A stretch of DNA of 21,584 bases from the NCBI GenBank assembly GCA_023409995.1, contig JAEYQN010000038.1, positions 1-21,584 of the forward strand. The letters are read 5' to 3'. This document shows, piece by piece, positions 1 to 6,950 of the stretch; position 1 is the first letter of the stretch; every line of letters begins with the position of its first letter. The stretch is from Cyanobacteria bacterium OH_CBB_238 (lineage in GTDB: Bacteria; Cyanobacteriota; Vampirovibrionia; Gastranaerophilales; Gastranaerophilaceae). The notes beneath the pieces are model-generated. The model was given only the letters and a program-made list of their open reading frames with translations. It was not told the origin of the DNA and ran no database searches. Both the position numbers and the translations under genes were made by a program.

Positions 1-69
1 TACTCTTTAGGCTATGCTTTTAATGGATTAGTACACGGTCAAAATGAAGTTAGCTTTATATTAAAATAA
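1..69 (+). CDS. Possible C-terminal tail of an upstream gene (partial)
   Basis: Frame 1 is open from the first base to a TAA at 67-69 and would encode 22 residues beginning YSLGYAFNGL and ending VSFILK. The alternating polar/hydrophobic pattern could be the last beta strands of an outer-membrane or secreted protein, but 22 codons is too short to be significant. If real it would overlap the 3' end of the minus-strand ligase gene by about 31 bases, convergently. There is no domain to recognise. Confidence 0.25.
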   Translation, partial: YSLGYAFNGLVHGQNEVSFILK

Positions 70-728
70 GATTCAAATCCCAATTTAAGGGAACTACAAA
101 GGTCTTTTACCTCAATACCTTCTTCAATTTCTTTCAAGGTAATTATTGAACCTTCTAAAATACTTTCATTAAAAACTGATTGTATTAACTCTTTATCGTA
201 GTCAAAAAGAATTGAACCATGCTGAAGAATATACTTTTGTTTACGAAATTGGGCAGAACCAATTATTTTTTTACCTTTATAACTCAAATCTGCCCCTGTT
301 GACACAGACATGCAATATTCTGGTCTAGAATTAACTTTTTTTTGTTCAGGAAAAGCCAAAGGAATCCCTAAAGATTCAAACCCACAAGCTAACGCTCCAG
401 AAATCTCTTTATATGAAGCGATTACACTATCTGAACAGTCAAGGAAACTTACTGGACAGACAAAAGAATAAGTTAACTCTTTGTCATGAAGCAATGCCCT
501 GCCTCCAGTGAGTCTTCTTACTATCTGAATGCCTTTTTGGGCGCATAATTTTTCATTTATCTTTGTTTCTTTTTGGTTTCGCCCAAGAGAAACACAAGAA
601 GGTTTCCATCCATAAAATCTAAGAATAGGCTCTTTTAATGAATTTTCAATTGCATAATCCATTAACCGAGAATCTTCTTCCATATTATGAAAACCATCAT
701 TTATTTTATAGTCAATAAATATAGCCAT
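39..728 (-). CDS. lipM: LipM-type octanoyltransferase / lipoate-protein ligase family protein
   Basis: Member of the biotin/lipoyl protein ligase (BPL/LPL) fold, which moves octanoyl or lipoyl groups to lipoyl domains (GcvH, E2 subunits) in the cytoplasm. Counting from the upstream TTG at 746 (235 aa), visible motifs are GRNQ (55-58), the signature RRLTGGRALLHDKELTYS (77-94) and KKIIGSAQ...LQHGSIL (159-180). The last resembles LipM/LipL more than LplA. Cys145 sits where LipM has its catalytic Cys, but the usual Cys-Phe-x-x-Pro-Ser context is replaced by CMSVSTGAD, so the exact activity (octanoyltransferase, amidotransferase or ligase) is uncertain. I prefer ATG 728 (MAIFIDYK), because the family begins near FID and the TTG has a GAGG only two bases upstream. 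It is divergent from the rubrerythrin gene across about 65 bp. Confidence 0.8.
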   Translation of the reverse strand: MAIFIDYKINDGFHNMEEDSRLMDYAIENSLKEPILRFYGWKPSCVSLGRNQKETKINEKLCAQKGIQIVRRLTGGRALLHDKELTYSFVCPVSFLDCSDSVIASYKEISGALACGFESLGIPLAFPEQKKVNSRPEYCMSVSTGADLSYKGKKIIGSAQFRKQKYILQHGSILFDYDKELIQSVFNESILEGSIITLKEIEEGIEVKDLCSSLKLGFESYFNIKLTSF

Positions 729-793
729 ATTGATTAATTTATACAAAACCTCATTTGCTCTATATATAACATGAAGTTGTTATGGAGGCATAT

Positions 794-1372
794 ATGAAAA
801 AATATGATTTAACAGGATCAAAAACTCAAATAAACCTAATGAAGGCTTTTACAGGCGAATCACAAGCAAGAAATAGATATACATATTTTGCATCAATAGC
901 AAAAAAAGAGGGATACGAACAAATCTCTGATATTTTTTTAGAAACAGCCAACAACGAAAAAGAACATGGAAAAATATTCTATAAATTCATTCAAGATGGG
1001 CAAATAGAATTCTGCACAAAAATGCCTCACTGCTATGGAACTACACATGAAAATCTATTATGTGCAGCAAAAGGTGAATATGAAGAATGGAATGACTTAT
1101 ACCCTTGTTTTGCAGATGTTGCTGACCAAGAAGGCTTTTACGAGATAAGCAGTGCATTTAGAAGCATTGCAAGCGTTGAAAAGCATCACGATACAAGATT
1201 CAAAAAACTAGCCCAAAATATATTTGATCACACTGTATTTAAGAAAAATACTCAAGTATATTGGAAATGCCGCAACTGTGGCTTTATATACCTTGGAGTT
1301 AATGTTCCAGAAGAATGTCCTACTTGCCATCATCCTCAAGCATATTTTGAAATGCTTTGCGACAACTTTTAG
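794..1372 (+). CDS. Rubrerythrin
   Basis: Non-haem diiron peroxidase that reduces hydrogen peroxide, taking electrons through its own rubredoxin centre; an oxidative-stress enzyme typical of anaerobes. From ATG 794 it has 192 residues. The ferritin-like four-helix domain (about 8-145) carries the expected Glu/His ligands: Glu22 (TGES), Glu55 and His58 (NEKEH), Glu95 and Glu98 (GEYEEW), and Glu129 and His132 (SVEKHH). The C-terminal rubredoxin-like domain has CxxC at 159-162 and CPTC at 175-178. Length and order are classical. An in-frame ATG at 782 exists, but GGAGG at 784-788 lies five bases before ATG 794, which decides the start. It ends seven bases before the stop of the convergent TPR gene; I see no hairpin terminator between them. 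Confidence 0.95.
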   Translation: MKKYDLTGSKTQINLMKAFTGESQARNRYTYFASIAKKEGYEQISDIFLETANNEKEHGKIFYKFIQDGQIEFCTKMPHCYGTTHENLLCAAKGEYEEWNDLYPCFADVADQEGFYEISSAFRSIASVEKHHDTRFKKLAQNIFDHTVFKKNTQVYWKCRNCGFIYLGVNVPEECPTCHHPQAYFEMLCDNF

Positions 1373-1379
1373 CTAAGAA

Positions 1380-3035
1380 CTATACTTCAAACAAGGCGTA
1401 TAAACGGTCTTCAATATCTGAATTGTCTACATCTTCAGTTATCTTATTAAGATTTGCCGCCATTTGAAAACTTTGTGCTGCATCTAAATTAAGCCCCTGA
1501 GCTTGTTGAGCTCTTCCCAAGTTAAAATAAGCAAGAGTATAATTAGGATTCAATTCTATAGCAATTTCAAAAAGTCTTATAGATTCAGAAACATTCCCAA
1601 CGCTATCCAAATAAATAACACCCAAATTGTTATAGGCCAATTCATAATCAGGAGCCAATGAAATTGCTTTATTATAAGCAAGTATGGCTTCTTCAACAAA
1701 ATCACACTCCCATAGTGCCATAGCGCATTTATTATATGCTTTATGGTTGTATGGGTTTATAGAAATTGCTTCACAATATGACTTAATTGCACACTCAGAA
1801 TCTTCCTCATCAAAATAAACATCCCCAATACTTAAATGTGCTTCATCACATTTAGGATCTAGCATAAGTGCTGTTTGGTAAAGCGCAATTGCCGCTTCGC
1901 AATTCCCACTAACTTTGTAATGCAGTGTCCCTAAAGCCTGACAAACAATAGCTGTCCATTCATTATCAGGATTTAAATTGATTGCTATTTGGTAATGCTC
2001 AATTGCTTCGTCGTACTGGTCTGCTTGTACCAAAGCATATGCTAAAGAATTATGGAAAAATGGATTTTGATTATCAATATTAACAGCCAAATTAAAGGCA
2101 TTTATTGCATTTATAATATCTCTTTTCTTAAGGTATAAGTGTCCTAACTCATAATAGACAATATCATTTTTTCCATCTAACTGTAGAACTCTTGCATAAC
2201 AATCAATAGCAATATCAATTTTGTCTTCAAAATATGTCTGTATTATTGTTGCAACTTTTATTAACGTCTCTCTATTAAATGGGTTTGCTTCTAGAGCTCT
2301 TTGATAGGCATCTAAAGCAATTTCAGGGGCGTCATTTTTTATACCAATATCTCCAATTTTTTTATAGAAAAATTCGTCTCTACCTGTTTTTTCAATTGCA
2401 ACATCATACGTTTTAATTGCTGATGGATAATTTTTTGTTTTTTCTTGTAATGAACCAACCAGATCATAGCACTTCACAGCAACTCTTTCGTTAAAGTTTT
2501 TATACAACATCCTCAAAGATGGATAATCCCACACCATAGTTGTAAGGCCAGAAAAAACATAATAAAGAGCTTTGGCAAATTCTTTAAATGAGAGATTAGC
2601 ATTCTTCAATTTTGCAAAATACATACTTGCCAAAATTAATCGTGGACGAGCGGACATCATTGGATTTACCGAAATTGCCGCCCTAAATTCTTTTTCAGCT
2701 TCTTCATATTGTTTTGCCAGCTGAAGAAAGTAACCCGTATACAAACGAGCGTTAGGATTTTTAGGGGAAATACTAACTGCAGATCTACATTGTTCTATCG
2801 CCGCAGACAAAGTTATCTCACCATTTTCCCATAACAAGCTTGCCAATCTGTAGTATGTTTCAGCTACATTTGGATCTAACTTAATTGTAGCAATATAATA
2901 CTGAATAGCCTCATTCAAGTCTTCCTTGTGGAATTTTATTAGATATTTCTCATGTGCTTTTCTAGCAAGCTCCAACGAAGCTTTTGCCTCCAGAGAATCT
3001 TCTAATTGACTTGAATTGCTCTTATGGTTTAACAT
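1380..3035 (-). CDS. Long tetratricopeptide-repeat (TPR) protein
   Basis: About 551 residues built almost wholly of TPR helical hairpins. The repeats show the G/A-Y-x-x-A...P pattern, for example NPNAETYYRLASLL-like and NPYNHKAYNKCAMALWE units; I count at least ten, from about residue 40 to the C-terminus. TPR arrays bind protein partners; no catalytic domain, signal peptide or membrane segment is visible, so it is probably a cytoplasmic scaffold or co-chaperone of unknown client. The frame can be extended to ATG 3065, but AAGAGG (minus strand, 3042-3047) lies about six bases before ATG 3035 (MLNHKSNSS), which I take as the start. It is divergent from the next gene; the leader region holds a perfect 10-bp inverted repeat. 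Confidence 0.85.
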   Translation of the reverse strand: MLNHKSNSSQLEDSLEAKASLELARKAHEKYLIKFHKEDLNEAIQYYIATIKLDPNVAETYYRLASLLWENGEITLSAAIEQCRSAVSISPKNPNARLYTGYFLQLAKQYEEAEKEFRAAISVNPMMSARPRLILASMYFAKLKNANLSFKEFAKALYYVFSGLTTMVWDYPSLRMLYKNFNERVAVKCYDLVGSLQEKTKNYPSAIKTYDVAIEKTGRDEFFYKKIGDIGIKNDAPEIALDAYQRALEANPFNRETLIKVATIIQTYFEDKIDIAIDCYARVLQLDGKNDIVYYELGHLYLKKRDIINAINAFNLAVNIDNQNPFFHNSLAYALVQADQYDEAIEHYQIAINLNPDNEWTAIVCQALGTLHYKVSGNCEAAIALYQTALMLDPKCDEAHLSIGDVYFDEEDSECAIKSYCEAISINPYNHKAYNKCAMALWECDFVEEAILAYNKAISLAPDYELAYNNLGVIYLDSVGNVSESIRLFEIAIELNPNYTLAYFNLGRAQQAQGLNLDAAQSFQMAANLNKITEDVDNSDIEDRLYALFEV

Positions 3036-3090
3036 CTCATTCCTCTTAAAAATACTGGCTCCCATTTTTTATTTCGACGCTGAGCCCAAA

Positions 3091-3130
3091 TAGTTTAAAT
3101 ACGAGCTAAAAATCTCAACCATTTAAACTA
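3091..3130. repeat. Perfect 10-bp inverted repeat in divergent intergenic region
   Basis: TAGTTTAAAT at 3091-3100 and ATTTAAACTA at 3121-3130 are exact reverse complements separated by 20 bases. It lies between the divergent TPR gene (start 3035) and the 162-aa gene (start 3235). It could be an operator pair for a dimeric regulator or a stem in the TPR gene leader. There is no T-tract after either arm, so it is not an ordinary terminator. Confidence 0.5.
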
Positions 3131-3234
3131 GATTTTATCATTAGTTAATATATCTTAACAATAATAAGAAATGAATCAATTACCTCGTTGATTTTTACTT
3201 TATATAAATAAGGTTAGAAAAAGGGGTAGTTATT

Positions 3235-3723
3235 ATGCATGGGTATTCAAGTTACGACAATTATTTTGGAATAAGCAATGGTAGACCTTATTCTATAACT
3301 CCATACGCTGGTGGAATAAATGGAATGCCAACACAAATGAGGCCACTTCCTCCAGATGGTTATCAAAGAAGACATCATAAAAAAGATAATACAACCGGTG
3401 TAGTAGGAACCGTTGCCGGCCTGGCGGCTGTAGCAGGAGGAATTGCTCTTGCAATAAAAGGTAAAGGTAAACTTTCTGAAGTCTTTAGTAAAGTTAAAAC
3501 AGCAGGATTAAAAGAAACCGCTTCTAAAATCGGCTCAAAAATAACCGATTCTAAAGTTGCTCAGAGTATCAAAAAGATATTCTCTAAAGGAGCAAAAGAA
3601 GCAGCACCTGAATTGGCAGAAGAGGTTGCAAGTGAAGCAGCTAAAACAGCAAGTTCTGTAGGGAAAAAATTAGATATAGTATCTGAGGCAGCTGAAAAAT
3701 TTACCGATGGGGCAGGCATTTAA
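3235..3723 (+). CDS. Hypothetical one-TM protein with amphipathic Lys/Ala-rich tail
   Basis: A 162-aa protein I do not recognise. Residues 1-45 are low-complexity, rich in Gly, Tyr and Pro and without a signal peptide. RRHHKK (45-50) is a basic patch, followed by a Gly/Ala/Val-rich hydrophobic helix at about 54-74. Residues 80-162 are predicted helical, Lys/Ala/Glu-rich and amphipathic, with repeated 'SK(I/V)' units. The basic patch before the helix suggests the N-terminus stays inside (positive-inside rule). Start ATG 3235 is supported by AAGGGG (3221-3226 area) about eight bases upstream and a TATAAA-like -10 around 3203-3208. A strong terminator directly follows, so it is a monocistronic unit. 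It resembles in layout the next gene (short tail, Lys patch, Gly-rich helix). Confidence 0.75.
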   Translation: MHGYSSYDNYFGISNGRPYSITPYAGGINGMPTQMRPLPPDGYQRRHHKKDNTTGVVGTVAGLAAVAGGIALAIKGKGKLSEVFSKVKTAGLKETASKIGSKITDSKVAQSIKKIFSKGAKEAAPELAEEVASEAAKTASSVGKKLDIVSEAAEKFTDGAGI

Positions 3724-3733
3724 TAAGAACTAG

Positions 3734-3762
3734 AAAAGGGAGTTATAATAACTCCCTTTTTT
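3734..3762 (+). terminator. Rho-independent terminator
   Basis: Stem AAAAGGGAGTT (3734-3744) pairs with AACTCCCTTTT (3750-3760) around a five-base loop, and the T-run continues to 3762. It lies ten bases after the stop of the 162-aa gene and ends that transcript. Confidence 0.88.
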
Positions 3763-3846
3763 GTAACAAAAGAGATATAAACACTAAAAAGGGACTATAT
3801 AAAAGCAAGTTTTAAACCTATTATGTTTTTATATTATTAGGTAAAA

Positions 3847-5658
3847 ATGATGAATATAGTTAATTCGCAAACTAATAATAATATATTTAAAACATTTCAA
3901 GATTTTTCAGCCTCACAGACTGGTCTTGGTTCATATAATAATGTTCCTGCATCGAAAGATTCACTAGAAATATCAAACATTAAAGGTAATCAACAAATTG
4001 CCTCAGTAAGTGTATCTGACGTTAAAGACAAAAGTCACAAAGGTGCAATTGCTGCAACGCTAGGTTCAAGTATCCTAGGCGTAGGACTTATTGCTTTTTT
4101 TGTTTCTAAAGGATTCTCTTCTAGCACCTATCAAAAGATTAACGACTTAATAAGTCACCTTAATGACAAAATATACAATGGAAAAACCGCAGAAAAAACT
4201 GCAACGCTCTTGGACAAAGGAAATATTGCACTAGCAAAAGGTGCTAAAAAATTATTGACAGCATTTAAAGCCTTCGCAAACTTTAATGCGATAAAAGATA
4301 GTTCTATCGACTACTTATTTGAAAGAACTTCTGTCACAAGAAATATTAGAGACGGAATAACCAAATACTTTAAAAAGGTATCTTATAAAACCATTGACAA
4401 GGCTTATGATAACGTATCTATAAAAACAAGTGACCTAAGTGCTGAATTATCTGACTCAATAGAAAAAATCAGAGCAAAACTTGGTTCAAAAGAACTAAAA
4501 GAGCAGATAGAAATTAAAGGCATAAAAAAATCATTGGGAGCATGGCTGAACGAATTAGAACAAAATTCAAATCAATTAGAATCAACATTTGATAAAGGGT
4601 TCGGCAAAAAAGCACGACTTGCAAGAAAAAATGCAAGAGAAACAGAGCTAACCGGTTTGAATGAAAGAGTTAGAAAACATTTATTTGGAAAAGATACAAC
4701 TATTTTTAAGTATAAAAATGCGGAAAACTACACAAGTTACATTACAGAAGAATTAAGTAATCCAAAAAAGTTTGAATTGAAAGACGATATCATCAAAAAG
4801 AGAAGAGCTTTCTCAAACAATGTTGACCATAACTATGAGTTTGCAAAGAGTTCTTTAAGAGAAATAGGTGAAAAACTCGATATAAAAGATACTGATTGCA
4901 GACCAAAACTTGAGGGCATACTAAAAAAACTAGATGCCTATAAATCACTAAGCGGCAAAACTGAAATCAAAGATAGAGAAAATTTGGTTAGTGAATTAAA
5001 ACTTGAATTCAATTCATTAAAAGCAAAAATAGATGAAAAATATACAACTGAAAAAAGCAAGCAAATAAATGAAGAGATTACTTTTCTATTCGATAAAGTA
5101 ATAAATAACGATAAAAAAGGAGAAATCCAAAAAATTCTTACAATAGTAAATGGGTTGAATCATCAAGCAAGCCCTACTTTTAAGATTTTTGACGACAAAT
5201 TGGCAAAATCAATAGATAGAAAAGCACATGAAATAACAAAAGGCATTAATAATGCAACTAAATTGGAAGCAGGAGATCTATATGATAAATGCGCAGAATT
5301 TGCTGTTGGCTCAGCAACTTCAGATATGATAGGCTTACTGGCGCCAATTGGTTTAGCAACATACTCTATATCAAAAGCTGATGATAAAAAAGAAAGAATT
5401 TCAAATACTCTTACCACTGGAATTCCAATCATTGGTACAATCGCCACAATGTTTGTTGGAACCGCAAAAATGTTCTCAGGTCCTAAAAACCTAATTATTT
5501 CATCTTTAGTCGGCGTAGGGCTAAATACAGTGGGGAATACCCTAAATAAAATATATGAAAAATATGAAGAGCAACATTCGTTCACAAAAATGGCAGTAGA
5601 AGCATACAGGAATAACAAGCTTTTACCACAAATACCAATTCCTCAAAAAGAAAACTAG
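3847..5658 (+). CDS. Hypothetical 603-aa helical protein with N-terminal TM and hydrophobic C-terminal region
   Basis: I do not recognise this protein. Residues 1-60 are Asn/Ser-rich without a classical signal peptide and contain NNNIFKTF at about 10-17. A Gly-rich hydrophobic segment spans about 67-87 after a Lys/His patch. Residues 95-480 are highly charged, alpha-helical and coiled-coil-like (many Lys/Glu heptads). Three hydrophobic stretches follow at about 484-508, 523-544 and 547-564, then a short polar tail ending PQKEN. This architecture (central coiled coil, terminal hydrophobic hairpins) is seen in membrane-inserting secreted proteins and in taxon-specific envelope proteins, but no homology is claimed. 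The Shine-Dalgarno is weak (AGG 3839-3841). Codons look like those of neighbouring genes. The next gene starts 32 bases later and is probably co-transcribed. Confidence 0.75.
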   Translation: MMNIVNSQTNNNIFKTFQDFSASQTGLGSYNNVPASKDSLEISNIKGNQQIASVSVSDVKDKSHKGAIAATLGSSILGVGLIAFFVSKGFSSSTYQKINDLISHLNDKIYNGKTAEKTATLLDKGNIALAKGAKKLLTAFKAFANFNAIKDSSIDYLFERTSVTRNIRDGITKYFKKVSYKTIDKAYDNVSIKTSDLSAELSDSIEKIRAKLGSKELKEQIEIKGIKKSLGAWLNELEQNSNQLESTFDKGFGKKARLARKNARETELTGLNERVRKHLFGKDTTIFKYKNAENYTSYITEELSNPKKFELKDDIIKKRRAFSNNVDHNYEFAKSSLREIGEKLDIKDTDCRPKLEGILKKLDAYKSLSGKTEIKDRENLVSELKLEFNSLKAKIDEKYTTEKSKQINEEITFLFDKVINNDKKGEIQKILTIVNGLNHQASPTFKIFDDKLAKSIDRKAHEITKGINNATKLEAGDLYDKCAEFAVGSATSDMIGLLAPIGLATYSISKADDKKERISNTLTTGIPIIGTIATMFVGTAKMFSGPKNLIISSLVGVGLNTVGNTLNKIYEKYEEQHSFTKMAVEAYRNNKLLPQIPIPQKEN

Positions 5659-5690
5659 CATAATTAATTGAATTCATTTAAAATAGTTTT

Positions 5691-6626
5691 ATGAAGAAAT
5701 TATTGTTGGGTTATATCGTTTTTAGTTGGCTGTTTGCACCAGTATTTGCTTATACAGTAGATGACTCTATTGATTCTGACATTAAAAACACCTACAAAAC
5801 TCAACAAATTGAAAAAGATTTATTACCAGCACTGCCGTCTGTTAGCCCAAGTACAACATATGGACCCGATGCTGGCATTTTTGGTGCTGAATATAAGCCA
5901 ACTAGTTCTTCGCCACAAAAAAGTATTTCCACATCACCTCAAGTAAACTCTAATTATGTAAATAAAAACACACAAACAACACCTTATCCATTACATGCAC
6001 AAAATGAAACAGGCAAAATTCCACAACAATATCAGAGAGAATACAAAGAAATAAAGCTCAAAAAAGGTACAAAATTCAAAATAAGAATACGAGAATCAAT
6101 TAGCTCCGCAACACCAAGAGGAACTCGTGTAACATTTGTTAGCACGTATCCTGCAACTAATAGATATATAACAATTCCTCATGGAACATTATTTAAAGGT
6201 GAAATTACAAATTCACATGACCCTCAACTATTTGGTAACGGAGGTTTAATTGAGCTAAAAATAGATGAACTTGTATATAAAAATTCTGCCTACTATATCA
6301 ACTCAAAAGTCTCTTTAGCAAACTACAGAAGAATTTACTTAAATAATATTAAAGGAAAGCAAACATACATTAAAAGTATGAGAGTTGCTTCAAAACCTGG
6401 CAAAAAATTTATGAAAAAAATGTTTCAAACAACAGGAAAACTTCATGATGGTCCAGAAATGATTCTAATTCCAGTTGCCGTGGTAAGCGGTGTAACAGTC
6501 TATGGCGTCAACCTTGCACTTTCACCAGTATTTGCACTGTTTGCATCTGGTAGTGAAATTCGTCTCCCTAGTGGAACCTATTTCGAAATCAAACTTACTG
6601 AAGATGCTCTTATCCGAGAATACTAA
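5691..6626 (+). CDS. Secreted beta-rich protein of unknown function (distant TrbI/VirB10-like pattern)
   Basis: A 311-aa protein. Residues 1-20 form a good signal peptide (KKLLLGYIVFSW core, predicted cut after VFA). Residues 21-118 are a Ser/Thr/Pro/Gln-rich linker. Residues 119-210 show short beta strands with 'KKGTKFKIRI', 'ISSATPRGTRVTF', 'IPHGTLFKGEI' and 'GGLIELKIDEL'. A hydrophobic stretch at about 256-288 is followed by GSEIRLPSGTYFEIKL (287-302). The recurring 'P-x-G-T-x-F/L' and 'S-x-x-x-x-G-x-x-V-x-F' strands recall the C-terminal beta domain of TrbI/VirB10 and cyanobacterial envelope proteins of similar look; this is a pattern impression only. It is probably periplasmic or membrane-tethered. 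No convincing Shine-Dalgarno precedes ATG 5691; the 32-base gap suggests coupling to the upstream gene. Confidence 0.78.
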   Translation: MKKLLLGYIVFSWLFAPVFAYTVDDSIDSDIKNTYKTQQIEKDLLPALPSVSPSTTYGPDAGIFGAEYKPTSSSPQKSISTSPQVNSNYVNKNTQTTPYPLHAQNETGKIPQQYQREYKEIKLKKGTKFKIRIRESISSATPRGTRVTFVSTYPATNRYITIPHGTLFKGEITNSHDPQLFGNGGLIELKIDELVYKNSAYYINSKVSLANYRRIYLNNIKGKQTYIKSMRVASKPGKKFMKKMFQTTGKLHDGPEMILIPVAVVSGVTVYGVNLALSPVFALFASGSEIRLPSGTYFEIKLTEDALIREY

Positions 6627-6769
6627 GATAGCAAACGTTTTTCATTCAAATATAAATAGTTTTTTATAACCTGAATTTCACGTGAGTTTTTTGTTTTAAC
6701 ATCTTTTTTAAAAGGCGATTGCAAGCATACACGAACATACTCTTCGTAGTCTTTTTTTATCATATCCAT
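6623..6769 (-). CDS. Candidate 48-aa small protein
   Basis: A minus-strand ORF from ATG 6767-6769 to TAG 6623-6625, overlapping the stop codon of the preceding plus-strand gene. It begins MDMIKKDYEEYVRVC and ends NEKRLLS. It is charged and probably helical, with sensible amino-acid composition and no rare-codon clusters, and it fills about half of an otherwise empty 270-base gap. An in-frame TGA lies two codons upstream, so it is not the tail of something longer. The Shine-Dalgarno is poor for the first ATG; GAGAG lies six bases before the second ATG (6761-6763). No function can be assigned. Confidence 0.4.
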   Translation of the reverse strand: MDMIKKDYEEYVRVCLQSPFKKDVKTKNSREIQVIKNYLYLNEKRLLS

Positions 6770-6896
6770 CTCTCACTCGTATTAGCAAATATCCCAAAAT
6801 CTCCACAGCCTCGATAGAAGCTATGATTCACTAGTATTTATGTCTCTCCAATATAAGTAAATAATCGCTGTAAAATTCGAATTATTCCTTGCTCTT

Positions 6897-6923
6897 TTGT
6901 ATATTTTTAGGGATACTTATAAT
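6897..6923 (+). promoter_or_regulatory. Likely -10 promoter element for the lytic transglycosylase gene
   Basis: A perfect TATAAT lies at 6918-6923, with TTGTAT at 6897-6902 as a candidate -35 (15-base spacer, shorter than ideal). A start near 6930 would place the transcript after the TTG at 6897 that opens the frame, which argues that translation begins at ATG 6936 or 6951. Confidence 0.4.
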
Positions 6924-6950
6924 AGTTCTAATCAAATGAAGCAAAAAATT

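Noticed and set aside
1380..3035. TPR repeats as a DNA-level tandem repeat array
   Set aside because: The units are diverged at nucleotide level; repetition is only in the protein pattern.
5163..5618. 151-codon open frame antisense to the 603-aa gene
   Set aside because: It is a shadow of the plus-strand coding frame; no ribosome site, odd composition and no independent support.
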